Of a stretch of DNA of 64,000 nt, positions 43,104-51,159 are shown in pieces. The notes beneath the pieces were generated by a model, which was not told where the DNA came from, made no database searches, and worked only from the letters and a program-made list of their open reading frames with translations. The stretch covers positions 1 through 64,000 of the forward strand of contig NZ_BPQE01000027.1 in assembly GCF_022179085.1 (NCBI RefSeq), given 5' to 3'. Numbering within the stretch: position 1 is the stretch's first letter; the number at the start of each line of letters is the position of its first letter. The DNA is from Methylobacterium aerolatum (GTDB taxonomy: Bacteria; Pseudomonadota; Alphaproteobacteria; Rhizobiales; Beijerinckiaceae). The translations under genes and the position numbers were made by a program.

Positions 43104-43271
43104 CGCACCGATGTGGGGCCCGCACGCTCCCTCGAAAAGACATTCGCCGCCCTGCCGCACCGCAGCACGGGGTCGCGAAAGAGGCTCCTCCTATGGTGAA
43201 CGGGAACGGTTGCTTAACCTGAATCCGGCTTCATTGCGGCATCGGGTAGCGTGGTGCGGGCGGGTGCGTCG

Positions 43272-44738
43272 ATGCGGGTGCGAGGAGCAGTTGTTGGGTT
43301 TCGGACGCTGTCACGCGTCGCCCTCGTGGGAATGATCGGCGGCGCTGCGGCCGCCTGTTCCTCGGATGCATCGCGGCTGACCAGCCCCTTCGCGAATCCC
43401 TTCGCGGAGCCGGCGGCGACGGGCAGCCTGCCGGATGACGAGCCGAAGCCGGTGGCGCCCCTGCGCACCGGGCAGATCCAGTCGGAGGCCCTCGGCGCCC
43501 CCGGCGCGGTGCGCTCGGCGCCCCTGGCCAGCGCGATTCCCGCGCCCCCGGCCTCCGCCTCGAATCGCGTCGCCTCGGTCGGCTCGTCCGGGTGGAGCGC
43601 CCAGGGCGGCACCCGGATCACGGTGGCCAAGAACGACAGCCTGCAGCAGATGGCCACGCGCTACGGCGTGCCGGCCTCCGCGATTCTCCAGGCGAACGGC
43701 CTGTCGAGCGCCGCGCAGGTCACGCCGGGCCGCGAACTGGTGATCCCATCCTACAGCAACGTCTCGGGCCTCAACCCGGCGGCGGCCTCCATGTCGGCCC
43801 GGCCCGCCCGGGCGGCCGAGGAGCGGCGCGAGGACGCGAAAGCCCTGGAGGCCCGCGAGAAGGATGCCAAGGCCGAGGCCGCCAAGCGCGTCGCCGCCAA
43901 GGAGAAGGAGGCCAAGGAGGCGTCCGCCCGCGAGCTGAAGGAGAAGGAGGCCAAGGAGGCCGCCGCCCGCAAGCTCGCGGAGACCAAGGCCGCCGAGGCC
44001 AAGGCGGCCGAGGAGAAGGCCCGCAAGCTCGCCGCCAAGGATGGCGACAAGAAGCACGTCCGCCCCGGCCAGACCCCGAAGGTCGCCGAGACGAAGGCCG
44101 AGAAGGCCCGCGAGGAGGCCAAGCAGGAGGCCAAGACCGCCGCGAAGGCCGAGGCCGCCCAGAAGCTCGCCGAAGCCAAGGCGGCCCGCGATGCCGCCCG
44201 CGAGGCGGCCAAGGAGACCGCCAAGGAGAGCGCGAAGCAGGCGGCGGCGAAGGAGAAGCCCGCCAAGGTCGAGGCGAAGGCCGAGACCAAGGCGCCCAAG
44301 GCCGAGGTCGCGAAGGCGGAGCCGGTCAAGGCCGAGCCCGTCTCCACCGGCGCGGTCGCCCAGGCGGATGCCGAGAACTTCCGCTGGCCGGCGAAGGGCC
44401 GGGTGATCTCGGGCTACGGCACCTCCGGCAACGAGGGCATCAACATCGCGCTGCCCGAGGGCACGCCGGTGAAGGCCGCCGAGGAAGGCACCGTCGCCTA
44501 TGCCGGCTCCGACGTGAAGGGCTACGGCAAGCTCGTGCTGGTGCGGCACGCCAACGGCTTCGTCTCGGCCTACGCCCATAACGGCGAGATCGACGTGAAG
44601 CCCGGCGACAAGGTCAAGCGCGGCCAGACGATCGCCAAGTCCGGCGCCTCCGGCAACGTGACCTCGCCGCAGCTCCACTTCGAGATCCGCAAGAGCGGCG
44701 CGCCGGTGGACCCGATGTCCCAGCTCGCCAGCAACTGA
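43272..44738 (+). CDS. NlpD/DipM-like LytM lipoprotein (LysM + degenerate M23)
   Basis: A 488-residue lipoprotein with the signal and lipobox GGAAAAC near residue 29. A LysM domain (TRITVAKNDSLQQMATRYGV, about 118-160) binds peptidoglycan. Then comes a roughly 190-residue Ala/Lys/Glu-rich helical region, and finally a C-terminal M23/LytM domain. Canonical M23 zinc residues HxxxD are replaced (NEGINIA), although HFEIRKSG remains, so it is probably not a peptidase. Degenerate LytM proteins such as NlpD, EnvC and DipM activate cell-wall amidases during division, and the same role is inferred here. ATG 43272 begins the signal region; 43251 is an alternative. Confidence 0.88.
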   Translation: MRVRGAVVGFRTLSRVALVGMIGGAAAACSSDASRLTSPFANPFAEPAATGSLPDDEPKPVAPLRTGQIQSEALGAPGAVRSAPLASAIPAPPASASNRVASVGSSGWSAQGGTRITVAKNDSLQQMATRYGVPASAILQANGLSSAAQVTPGRELVIPSYSNVSGLNPAAASMSARPARAAEERREDAKALEAREKDAKAEAAKRVAAKEKEAKEASARELKEKEAKEAAARKLAETKAAEAKAAEEKARKLAAKDGDKKHVRPGQTPKVAETKAEKAREEAKQEAKTAAKAEAAQKLAEAKAARDAAREAAKETAKESAKQAAAKEKPAKVEAKAETKAPKAEVAKAEPVKAEPVSTGAVAQADAENFRWPAKGRVISGYGTSGNEGINIALPEGTPVKAAEEGTVAYAGSDVKGYGKLVLVRHANGFVSAYAHNGEIDVKPGDKVKRGQTIAKSGASGNVTSPQLHFEIRKSGAPVDPMSQLASN

Positions 44739-44761
44739 CGCGAATTCTCGCGAAGGATCGT

Positions 44762-44790
44762 GGCGGCGGCTCCCCCGGGGGCCGCCGTTT
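44762..44790 (+). terminator. Likely terminator after the LytM lipoprotein gene
   Basis: GGCGGC (44762-44767) pairs with GCCGCC (44781-44786), with an inner CCCC/GGGG, followed by GTTT. It lies 23 bases after the stop codon. Confidence 0.55.
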
Positions 44791-44804
44791 GCGTTCCTCG
44801 TGCA

Positions 44805-45117
44805 TCGATCCAGACGGAGGCGTCGGCCGTGTCGGAAAAGACTGATGCGAACACAAAAGGCTGGTGTAGAGGCGTGTGAACGAAGTGAGTGCGTCACTGC
44901 CCTAAAGCGGTTTCGGTTTGACTTGGATCGTCGCGCCCCGATGGGGAACGCGGGCTCCCTCCCCCTTGCGGGGAGGGGAAGGGGTGGGGGTGGTGCAGAA
45001 GGCACCGCCGCGCTTCGTTCGGCACCACCCCCACCTCCCACTCCTCCCCGCAAGGGGGAGGAGAGCGCGTCGTGCAAAACCGATTCAGGTTTCCCCGAAA
45101 ACGCTCTGGCGGCGTCA
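44805..45117. repeat. Composite mosaic repeat, copy B (inverted)
   Basis: Read on the minus strand, this region has the same order as copy A. It runs gcgttttcggggaaacctgaat; a complete family 1 palindrome (44957-45064); gatccaagtcaaacc; gcagtgacgcactcacttcgttca; then gacgcctccgtctggatcgatgcacgag. The end module is at 44801-44835 on the plus strand (gcatcgatccagacggaggcgtc). No gene lies in 44739-45114. Confidence 0.75.
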
Positions 45118-45456
45118 CGCCTTCGGCAGGTGCAACTCGCCGTTGGGGCTGTGCTGGTCCACCGCCTCGGGCAGGGTCTTGGCCAGCGTCGGGAAGAGCT
45201 GATCAACCGGGACGCCGAGTTTGGTGGCGAGGTCGCGCACCTGTTGGTTGTCGATGACCTTCTGCAGGTCCTCGGCGGTGATCGGCTCGTTCGGCCCACG
45301 GCCGAGCCAGGAACTGACCTGGCTCTCGTAGCCGGCGCGCCGGAGGCGATCGAGGAGGGCGTTGAGCCCGCCCGGCAGCACCTGCTGGATGAGGCCGGGC
45401 AGGGCCTTCATCGCCATCTGGCCCAGCGAGCCGCCGAGGGAATCGAAGATGCTCAT
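45115..45456 (-). CDS. YidB-like DUF937 protein, copy 1
   Basis: A 113-residue protein of the DUF937/YidB family: MSIFDSLGGSLGQMAMKALP, then VLPGGLNALLDRLRRAGYES, VSSWLGRGPNEPITAEDLQ, and DLATKLGVPVDQLFPTLAKTLPEAVD. The second half has the usual YidB pattern linked to small helical domains. The function of YidB is not established. A paralogue lies 137 bases upstream on the same strand; together they look like a tandem duplication that diverged. ATG 45456 begins the conserved N-terminus. Confidence 0.75.
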   Translation of the reverse strand: MSIFDSLGGSLGQMAMKALPGLIQQVLPGGLNALLDRLRRAGYESQVSSWLGRGPNEPITAEDLQKVIDNQQVRDLATKLGVPVDQLFPTLAKTLPEAVDQHSPNGELHLPKA

Positions 45457-45593
45457 GGCCACTCCCTTCCCGCGCCCGGCCGGAAGGGGGCGGGCGCGGC
45501 GCTGACTGACCACACGTTGTAGCGCCCGCCGACACCGTCCGAAATCCGTGGCCGCCGGAAACCCTGTGCACCGCAGGTCCGGCGGCGGGCGCC

Positions 45594-45992
45594 TCAGCCC
45601 GTGATCTGCGTGCTGGAGAAGGTCGGCTGCTCCTTCAGCCGCCCGTTCTCGCACTGGCCGGCCACCGCCGCGGGCAGGAACTCCGCCAGGGCGGTGGGAA
45701 GGCGCTCGGGGGAGACGGACAGGTCGGTGGCGATGGCCTCGGCCACCGGCCCCGGCAGGGCCCCGGTCACGGCCGTGGCCGGGATCGGGCGGGGGTCCGT
45801 GCCGGCCAGCCAGGAGTCGACCTCCGCGCCGTGCCCCGTCTCCCTGAGGCGGTCGAGGAAGGCCGGGAGGCCGCCGGGATAGAACTTCGCGAAGGCCATC
45901 GGGATGTTCTGCCCGCCGATCTCCGCGATGGCCGACTCGGTGGCGGCCGCGAGATCGCCGAGCACACCCTTCACTCCGTCCAACAGACCCAT
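45594..45992 (-). CDS. YidB-like DUF937 protein, copy 2
   Basis: A 132-residue protein related to the downstream gene: YPGGLPAFLDRLRETGHGAEVDSWLAG matches PGGLNALLDRLRRAGYESQVSSWLG, and LSVSPERLPTALAEFLPAAV matches LGVPVDQLFPTLAKTLPEAV. The N-terminal halves differ. Neither copy has a signal peptide or catalytic motif. It diverges from the hydrolase gene that starts at 46110. Function unknown. Confidence 0.72.
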   Translation of the reverse strand: MGLLDGVKGVLGDLAAATESAIAEIGGQNIPMAFAKFYPGGLPAFLDRLRETGHGAEVDSWLAGTDPRPIPATAVTGALPGPVAEAIATDLSVSPERLPTALAEFLPAAVAGQCENGRLKEQPTFSSTQITG

Positions 45993-46109
45993 GCGCCGGT
46001 CCCCCAATCGCGCGAAAAACTGCAACAGAGATCGGGCGCTGGACAGGCTCGGCAATCCTGTGCGACGCGATTGCCGGTGGGCCGAAGCCACGGCCGGAAC
46101 GGGCGGGTC

Positions 46110-47009
46110 ATGATCGCAGGCGGCTCTTCCTCCCATGTTCAGGCGGGCGTCCTCGATGTCGCCTACTGGCAGGCCGGCCCCGAGGGCGGCCCGGTGGCGG
46201 TCCTGCTGCACGGCTTCCCCTACGATCCCCATGCCTGCGCGGCGGCGGCGGAGCGGCTGGCGGCGAAGGGCGTGCGCTGCCTCGTCCCCTTCCTGCGGGG
46301 CTACGGCCCGACGCGCTTCCTCTCGCCGGAGACGCCCCGCTCGGGCGAGCAGGCGGCGCTGGGCGCCGACCTCCTCGCCCTCCTCGACGCGTTGGGGATC
46401 GAGCAGGCGGTGCTGGCGGGTTACGATTGGGGCGGGCGCGCCGCCTGCGTCGTCTCCGCCCTCTGGCCCGAGCGGGTCATCGGGCTGGTCTCGGGCGGCA
46501 GTGGATACAACCTGCACGACGTGGCCCGCTCCGGCCGCCCCGCCCCGGCGGAGGCCGAATGCCGCCTCTGGTACCAATACTACTTCCACACCGAGCGCGG
46601 CCGCGCGGGCCTGACGGAGAACCGCGACGGGATCGCCCGGCTCCTGTGGCGGCAATGGTCGCCCCACTGGGACTTCGACGAAGCGACCTTCGCCCGCACG
46701 GCGGCCTCCTTCGACAACCCGGACTTCGTGGAGGTGGTGATCCACTCCTACCGTGTGCGCTACGGCGTGGTGCCGGGCGACCCGGCCTACGCCGCCATCG
46801 AGGCGCGCCTCGCCGCCCAGCCCCAAATCGCTGTGCCGACCGTGGTGCTCGAAGGCGAGGTCGGCGGGGTCTTCCCGCCGCATTCCGATGACGGCGACGC
46901 CCGCCATTTCAGCGGGCCCTATCGCTACCGCCGCCTCCCGCGCATCGGCCACAACGTGCCCCAGGAGGCACCGGACGCCTTCGCCGAGGCAGTGCTCAGC
47001 CTGCTCTGA
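46110..47009 (+). CDS. Alpha/beta hydrolase (epoxide-hydrolase/haloalkane-dehalogenase-like)
   Basis: A 299-residue alpha/beta hydrolase. VAVLLHGFPYDPHA carries the HG oxyanion motif, and GYDWGGRAA places an Asp at the nucleophile position, as in epoxide hydrolases and haloalkane dehalogenases. The final histidine is in RIGHNVPQEAP, and an acid candidate is in the segment EGEVGGVFPP before it. The substrate cannot be told. ATG 46110 has GGCGGG upstream. The next gene lies beyond a large repeat region. Confidence 0.83.
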   Translation: MIAGGSSSHVQAGVLDVAYWQAGPEGGPVAVLLHGFPYDPHACAAAAERLAAKGVRCLVPFLRGYGPTRFLSPETPRSGEQAALGADLLALLDALGIEQAVLAGYDWGGRAACVVSALWPERVIGLVSGGSGYNLHDVARSGRPAPAEAECRLWYQYYFHTERGRAGLTENRDGIARLLWRQWSPHWDFDEATFARTAASFDNPDFVEVVIHSYRVRYGVVPGDPAYAAIEARLAAQPQIAVPTVVLEGEVGGVFPPHSDDGDARHFSGPYRYRRLPRIGHNVPQEAPDAFAEAVLSLL

Positions 47010-47039
47010 CCGCGAGCCGCACGGGCCCCGACAAGAAAC

Positions 47040-47066
47040 GAGCGCGCCGGCAAACCGGACGCGCTC
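47040..47066 (+). terminator. Hairpin after the hydrolase gene
   Basis: GAGCGCGCCGG (47040-47050) pairs with CCGGACGCGCTC (47055-47066), with one bulged base, around CAAA. It lies 30 bases after the stop and has no T-run. Bases 47067-47289 are comparatively AT-rich and show no gene. Confidence 0.5.
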
Positions 47067-47289
47067 GCAGTGTGATTCGGGTCAAAGCTTCATCGGAGAG
47101 CCTAGCGAAGACAAGACGACTTCGCAGGCCCATCGCGACGATTGTAGACACAAAAATAGTCGAAGCCAATACAGGTGTCGCCTTAGGTGAACATTCCTTC
47201 GACGGTCTGCGTTGAAGTGTTTGTATTCAAAAGACAGGGCGAAGATTCACTGTCACGCCGGTGCCCCGAAATCATTCAGAGGCCGGCCA

Positions 47290-47600
47290 TGTCCCGGGCG
47301 GGAAGGGGGCCAGTGCAGTGACGCACTCACGCCGTTCATGCGCGCCTGCACCTGAGCGTGTTCGGTTCGATCCGGGTCGCCTGCTCGACCGTCTTTGCGA
47401 GCCTCAGCGAAGCAATCCAGGGATCCGCCACGGTCGGTCGGGTCCCGCTGCCCTGGATTGGTTCGCTTCGCTCGCAATGACGGGGACGGCGGATGATCCG
47501 GGCTGCGCCGAAAGCGCGCTAGCTCATTGCTCCTGCATTAGTTTTTCCAGTCTCGGCTGACGCCTCCGTCTGAATGCACGAAGGTCGTCGTTCCGGTCGC
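47290..47600. repeat. Composite mosaic repeat, copy C
   Basis: It contains cagtgacgcactcacgccgttca (about 47315-47339), a complete family 2 palindrome (47388-47483, caatccaggg ... ccctggattg), and tttttccagtctcggctgacg followed by cctccgtctgaatgcacga (about 47550-47582). The first and last modules match copies A and B. In C the family 2 palindrome lies between them, whereas in A it precedes them. No gene lies in 47010-47664. Confidence 0.75.
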
Positions 47601-47664
47601 GCGCGTGGCAGCGCAGCCGAAAGGACGGACGCGTGACGGTGCGCATGCGGGCGCCCGGCCCGCC

Positions 47665-49014
47665 TCAGCCGCCCGCCCGGGGCAGGGTGAGGGTGAAGCA
47701 GGCGCCGCCGAGGCGTCCGGCGCAGACCGCGATCGACCCGCCATGGGCCTCGGCGATCTGCCGGGCGATGGCGAGGCCGAGGCCGCTGCCGCCGGTTTGG
47801 CGGTTGCGCGAGCCCTCGATCCGGTAGAACGGGCTGAAGATCGCCGCCGCCTCCAGCGCGCCGACGCCCGGCCCGTCATCCTCCACCCGCAGGCTGCAGT
47901 GCTGCGGCCCCGATTCGAGGGCGATCTCCACCCGCTCCCGTCCGAACTTCACGGCGTTGTCCACGAGGTTCGCCACCACGCGGCGGAGGGCGACGGCGTC
48001 TCCCGGCACCGTCGCCTCGGCGGTGTCGTCGCTCGCCAGCGCCACGGGCTGGCCCAGGGCGGAGCGTTCCGCCGCCTCGACGGCGGCGAGGTCGGCGAGA
48101 TCGACCCGCCCCCGGATCTGCGAGACCGTGGTGCCGCGGGCGAAGGCGAGGGAGGTCTCGATCAGGTCCGTCATCGTGTCGATGTCGGCGGCCATGCGGT
48201 CGCGACCCACGGGATCGGGCCAGGATTCGGCGCGCAGACGCAGGCGGGTCAGGTAGGTCTTCAGGTCGTGGGAGATCGCGCCGATCAGGAAGGAGCGTTC
48301 CTGCAGCAGGGCGGCCACCCGCTCCTGCATGGCGTGCACCGCGCGGACGAGCCGCTGCACGTCCGGCGCACCCGAGACCGGCACGGGGCTAGCGGGCGGC
48401 GAGCCGTCGAAGGCCTCCGCCGCCGCGCTCAGGCGGCGCAGCGGCCGCATCTCCCGCTGTGCCCCGAGCAGGGCCAAGCCCGCCACCGCGATCCCGAGGA
48501 TGCCGATCCAGAAGCCCGGCGCGAGGCCGAACAGGGTGAGGGAGAATTTGCGCGGGGTCTCGATCTCGTCGATCACGAGGTAGTGGCCGTCCGCGAGGCG
48601 GGCGACGATGCGCGCCGGGCGGTTGCCCTTGGCGTCCCCGTCCGCGAAGACCCGCAGCCCGTCGTCCTGCCCGGACTCGGCCCGGGGGATCGTCTCGGAG
48701 AGGGCGCGCAGGATCGTCTCGGACCGCGCGAGCCGCCGGTAGCCGGCCGGATCGGGCGGCGCATCCTTGATCGTCGCGACCACGCGGGTTCCCGAGACCG
48801 CCCGCAGGGCCGTCGGCCGCTCCGCGGGATCGAGCCGCGCCAGCAGGTCGATCGCCCCCGCCGCCTGCTCCAGGCGCGGGTTGGCGCCGAGCGGCGAAGG
48901 GGGCGCGCTGCCGCGCTCCACGTAGCCGATGGCGATGGCCGCGACGATGACGGCGGTGAGGGCCGCCATCAGGATCAGCATGATCCGGCCGAGGAGTCCG
49001 ATGCGGCCGAGCAT
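47665..49014 (-). CDS. Sensor histidine kinase
   Basis: A 449-residue membrane kinase. Two transmembrane helices (about 11-31 and 167-184) enclose a periplasmic sensor of about 135 residues. A HAMP-like segment follows, then the phospho-acceptor His249 in ISHDLKTYLTRLRLRAE, the N-box NLVDNAVKFG, the G1 box EDDGPGVG and the G2 box GGSGLGLAIARQI. The ATPase domain is complete. It starts four bases after the response regulator gene. The signal is unknown; it may regulate the divergent malyl-CoA lyase gene. Confidence 0.93.
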   Translation of the reverse strand: MLGRIGLLGRIMLILMAALTAVIVAAIAIGYVERGSAPPSPLGANPRLEQAAGAIDLLARLDPAERPTALRAVSGTRVVATIKDAPPDPAGYRRLARSETILRALSETIPRAESGQDDGLRVFADGDAKGNRPARIVARLADGHYLVIDEIETPRKFSLTLFGLAPGFWIGILGIAVAGLALLGAQREMRPLRRLSAAAEAFDGSPPASPVPVSGAPDVQRLVRAVHAMQERVAALLQERSFLIGAISHDLKTYLTRLRLRAESWPDPVGRDRMAADIDTMTDLIETSLAFARGTTVSQIRGRVDLADLAAVEAAERSALGQPVALASDDTAEATVPGDAVALRRVVANLVDNAVKFGRERVEIALESGPQHCSLRVEDDGPGVGALEAAAIFSPFYRIEGSRNRQTGGSGLGLAIARQIAEAHGGSIAVCAGRLGGACFTLTLPRAGG

Positions 49015-49018
49015 CGGA

Positions 49019-49753
49019 TCAGGCCGGTCCGACCGGAGCGGCGAGGATGTAGCCGGCGTTGCGCACGGTCTTGATCAGGGCCGGCACGGTGCTGCCTCCC
49101 TCGTCCAGCCGCTTGCGCAGGCGGCTCACCTGCACGTCGATCGTCCGGTCGAACACGTCCGCCACGCGGCCCCGCGTCCAGTCGAGGAGCTGATCCCGGG
49201 AGAGCACCCGCTGCGGTCGCGTGACGAAGCACATCAGCAGGTCGAACTCCGCGCTGGTCAGGACGATTTCCCTTCGCCCGCTCGAATCGCCGGTGGCGTG
49301 GACCGAGCGCGAGGCCGGATCGACCACGAGGTCGGCGACCTTCAGGCGCTCCTGCGCGGGTGCGTCGCCCAATCCGACGCCCTTGGCACGGCGCAGCACC
49401 GCCCGGATCCGGGCCAGCAGGACCCGCGGGTTGAAGGGCTTCGAAACGTAGTCGTCCGCGCCCATCTCCAGGCCGAGCACCCTGTCGATGTCCTCGTCCT
49501 TGGCGGTGAGCATCACCACCGGCGGGCCGCCCTCGTCCCTGAGGCGGCGGCAGATCGACAGCCCGTCCTCGCCCGGCAGCATCCAATCGAGGATGACGAG
49601 GTCCGGCGGGCGACCCTGCGTCAGCCGTTTGTCGAGGGCCGCCCCGCCGTCGAAACACTCGACGCGGAAGCCCTCACCCTCCAGAAAGCCGGCGAGCAGT
49701 GAGCGGATTTCGGCGTCGTCCTCGACGACGGCGAGCGTGGTGCCCTCGTTCAT
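49019..49753 (-). CDS. OmpR-family response regulator
   Basis: A 244-residue regulator. The receiver domain has acidic residues EDD (11-13), phospho-acceptor Asp56 in ILDWMLPGEDG, the Thr in MLTAKDE, and Lys105 in VSKPF. The C-terminal winged-helix domain contains LTSAEFDLLMCFV and the recognition part IDVQVSRLRKRL ... VRNAGYIL. ATG 49753 starts the receiver. It is divergent from the malyl-CoA lyase gene, with 240 bases between them, and is coupled to the kinase downstream. Confidence 0.94.
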   Translation of the reverse strand: MNEGTTLAVVEDDAEIRSLLAGFLEGEGFRVECFDGGAALDKRLTQGRPPDLVILDWMLPGEDGLSICRRLRDEGGPPVVMLTAKDEDIDRVLGLEMGADDYVSKPFNPRVLLARIRAVLRRAKGVGLGDAPAQERLKVADLVVDPASRSVHATGDSSGRREIVLTSAEFDLLMCFVTRPQRVLSRDQLLDWTRGRVADVFDRTIDVQVSRLRKRLDEGGSTVPALIKTVRNAGYILAAPVGPA

Positions 49754-49993
49754 GGGTGGCAAGGATAGGCACGCCATATCCCCAGGCAACGGCGGAAGCG
49801 CCGGGGTCACAAAACGTTACAGGACGAAAGCACGCTTTACCTCGGCCCCTGCGACGCCATAACGGCTGAAGCGCCCTCCGCCGGAGTGGAAGCCGGTTCG
49901 GCGTTAGAGGGCGCGTCGAGACAAGGGTAGAGGGCCGTGTGCGATGGCAGCGCCAGCGGGCACGGCTCGATATCCATTCAGGGAGGCCCGCCG

Positions 49994-51043
49994 ATGAAAC
50001 TGCCCCGCCGCTTCTTCCAGCCCCTCGCGACCGGAGCCCCGGCCCCCTTCCGGGACCTCCCCGTGAAGCTGGAGCGGATGATCCACTTCGTGCCGCCGCA
50101 CAACGAGAAAGTCCGCGCCCGCGTGCCGGACCTCGCCGGCACGGTGGACGTGGTGCTCGGCAACCTCGAGGACGCGGTGCCCGCCGACCAGAAGGAGGCC
50201 GCCCGCGCTGGCTTCGTCACCATGGCCAAGGCCACCGATTTCGCCGCCACCGGCACGGGGCTGTGGACGCGCATCAACGCCCTGAACTCGCCCTGGATTC
50301 TCGACGACCTCTTCACCCTCGTGGCCGAGTGCGGCGACAAGCTCGACGTGGTGATGGTGCCCAAGGTCGAGGGGCCCTGGGACATCCACTACATCGACCA
50401 GCTGCTCGCCCAGCTGGAGGCCCGGCACGGGGTCAAGAAGCCGATCCTCGTCCACGCCATCCTGGAGACGGCGGAGGGCGTCGCCAACGTCGATTCCATC
50501 GCCAGCGCCTCGCCGCGGATGCACGGCATGAGCCTCGGCCCCGCCGACCTCGCCGCCTCGCGCGGGATGAAGACCACCCGCGTCGGCGGCGGCCACCCCG
50601 ATTACCGGGTCATCGCCGATCCGGCCGGGGACGCCGCCCGCGCCAGCGCCCAGCAGGATCTCTGGCACTACACCATCGCCCGCATGGTGGATGCCTGCAT
50701 GGCCAACGGCATCAAGGCCTTCTACGGCCCCTTCGGCGACTTCTCGGACTCCGAGGCCTGCGAGGTCCAGTTCCGCAACGCCTTCCTGATGGGTTGCGCC
50801 GGGGCCTGGACCCTGCACCCCAGCCAAGTCGCCATCGCCAAGCGCGTCTTCGCGCCAGACCCGGCCGAGGTCGCCTTCGCCGCACGCATCGTCGCCGCCA
50901 TGCCCGACGGGACCGGCGCCGTGATGCTCGACGGCAAGATGCAGGACGACGCCACCTGGAAGCAGGCCAAGGTCATTGTGGACCTCGCCAAGCTCGTGGC
51001 GGCGAAGGACCCGGATCTGGCGAAGGTGTACGACCTGGGGTGA
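49994..51043 (+). CDS. mcl: Malyl-CoA/beta-methylmalyl-CoA lyase (CitE-like, Chloroflexus type)
   Basis: A 349-residue CitE-family lyase that splits malyl-CoA or beta-methylmalyl-CoA into glyoxylate plus acetyl- or propionyl-CoA. Recognisable blocks are [19 protein letters not shown] with the Glu/Asp metal region, [52 protein letters not shown], and [19 protein letters not shown]. These closely recall the Chloroflexus aurantiacus Mcl of the 3-hydroxypropionate bicycle, rather than the shorter serine-cycle MclA (about 324 residues). This comparison is from memory. AGGGAGG precedes ATG 49994. It is divergent from a two-component system that may control it. Confidence 0.88.
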   Translation: MKLPRRFFQPLATGAPAPFRDLPVKLERMIHFVPPHNEKVRARVPDLAGTVDVVLGNLEDAVPADQKEAARAGFVTMAKATDFAATGTGLWTRINALNSPWILDDLFTLVAECGDKLDVVMVPKVEGPWDIHYIDQLLAQLEARHGVKKPILVHAILETAEGVANVDSIASASPRMHGMSLGPADLAASRGMKTTRVGGGHPDYRVIADPAGDAARASAQQDLWHYTIARMVDACMANGIKAFYGPFGDFSDSEACEVQFRNAFLMGCAGAWTLHPSQVAIAKRVFAPDPAEVAFAARIVAAMPDGTGAVMLDGKMQDDATWKQAKVIVDLAKLVAAKDPDLAKVYDLG

Positions 51044-51062
51044 GAGTGCCGCTTACGCCGTG

Positions 51063-51153
51063 ATTTCGAGCAACGCGAAGCAATCCAGGGTGGCGGGCCG
51101 TTTTGAAGCATCGGCGCGTCCCTGGATTGCTTCGCTATCGCTCGCAATGACGG
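51063..51153. repeat. Palindromic repeat (family 2)
   Basis: acgcgaagcaatccaggg (about 51072-51090) and ccctggattgcttcgct (about 51119-51135) are inverted copies around a spacer, ending in atcgctcgcaatgacgg. It lies between two convergent genes and may serve as their transcript end. Confidence 0.85.
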
Positions 51154-51159
51154 TGAGAA

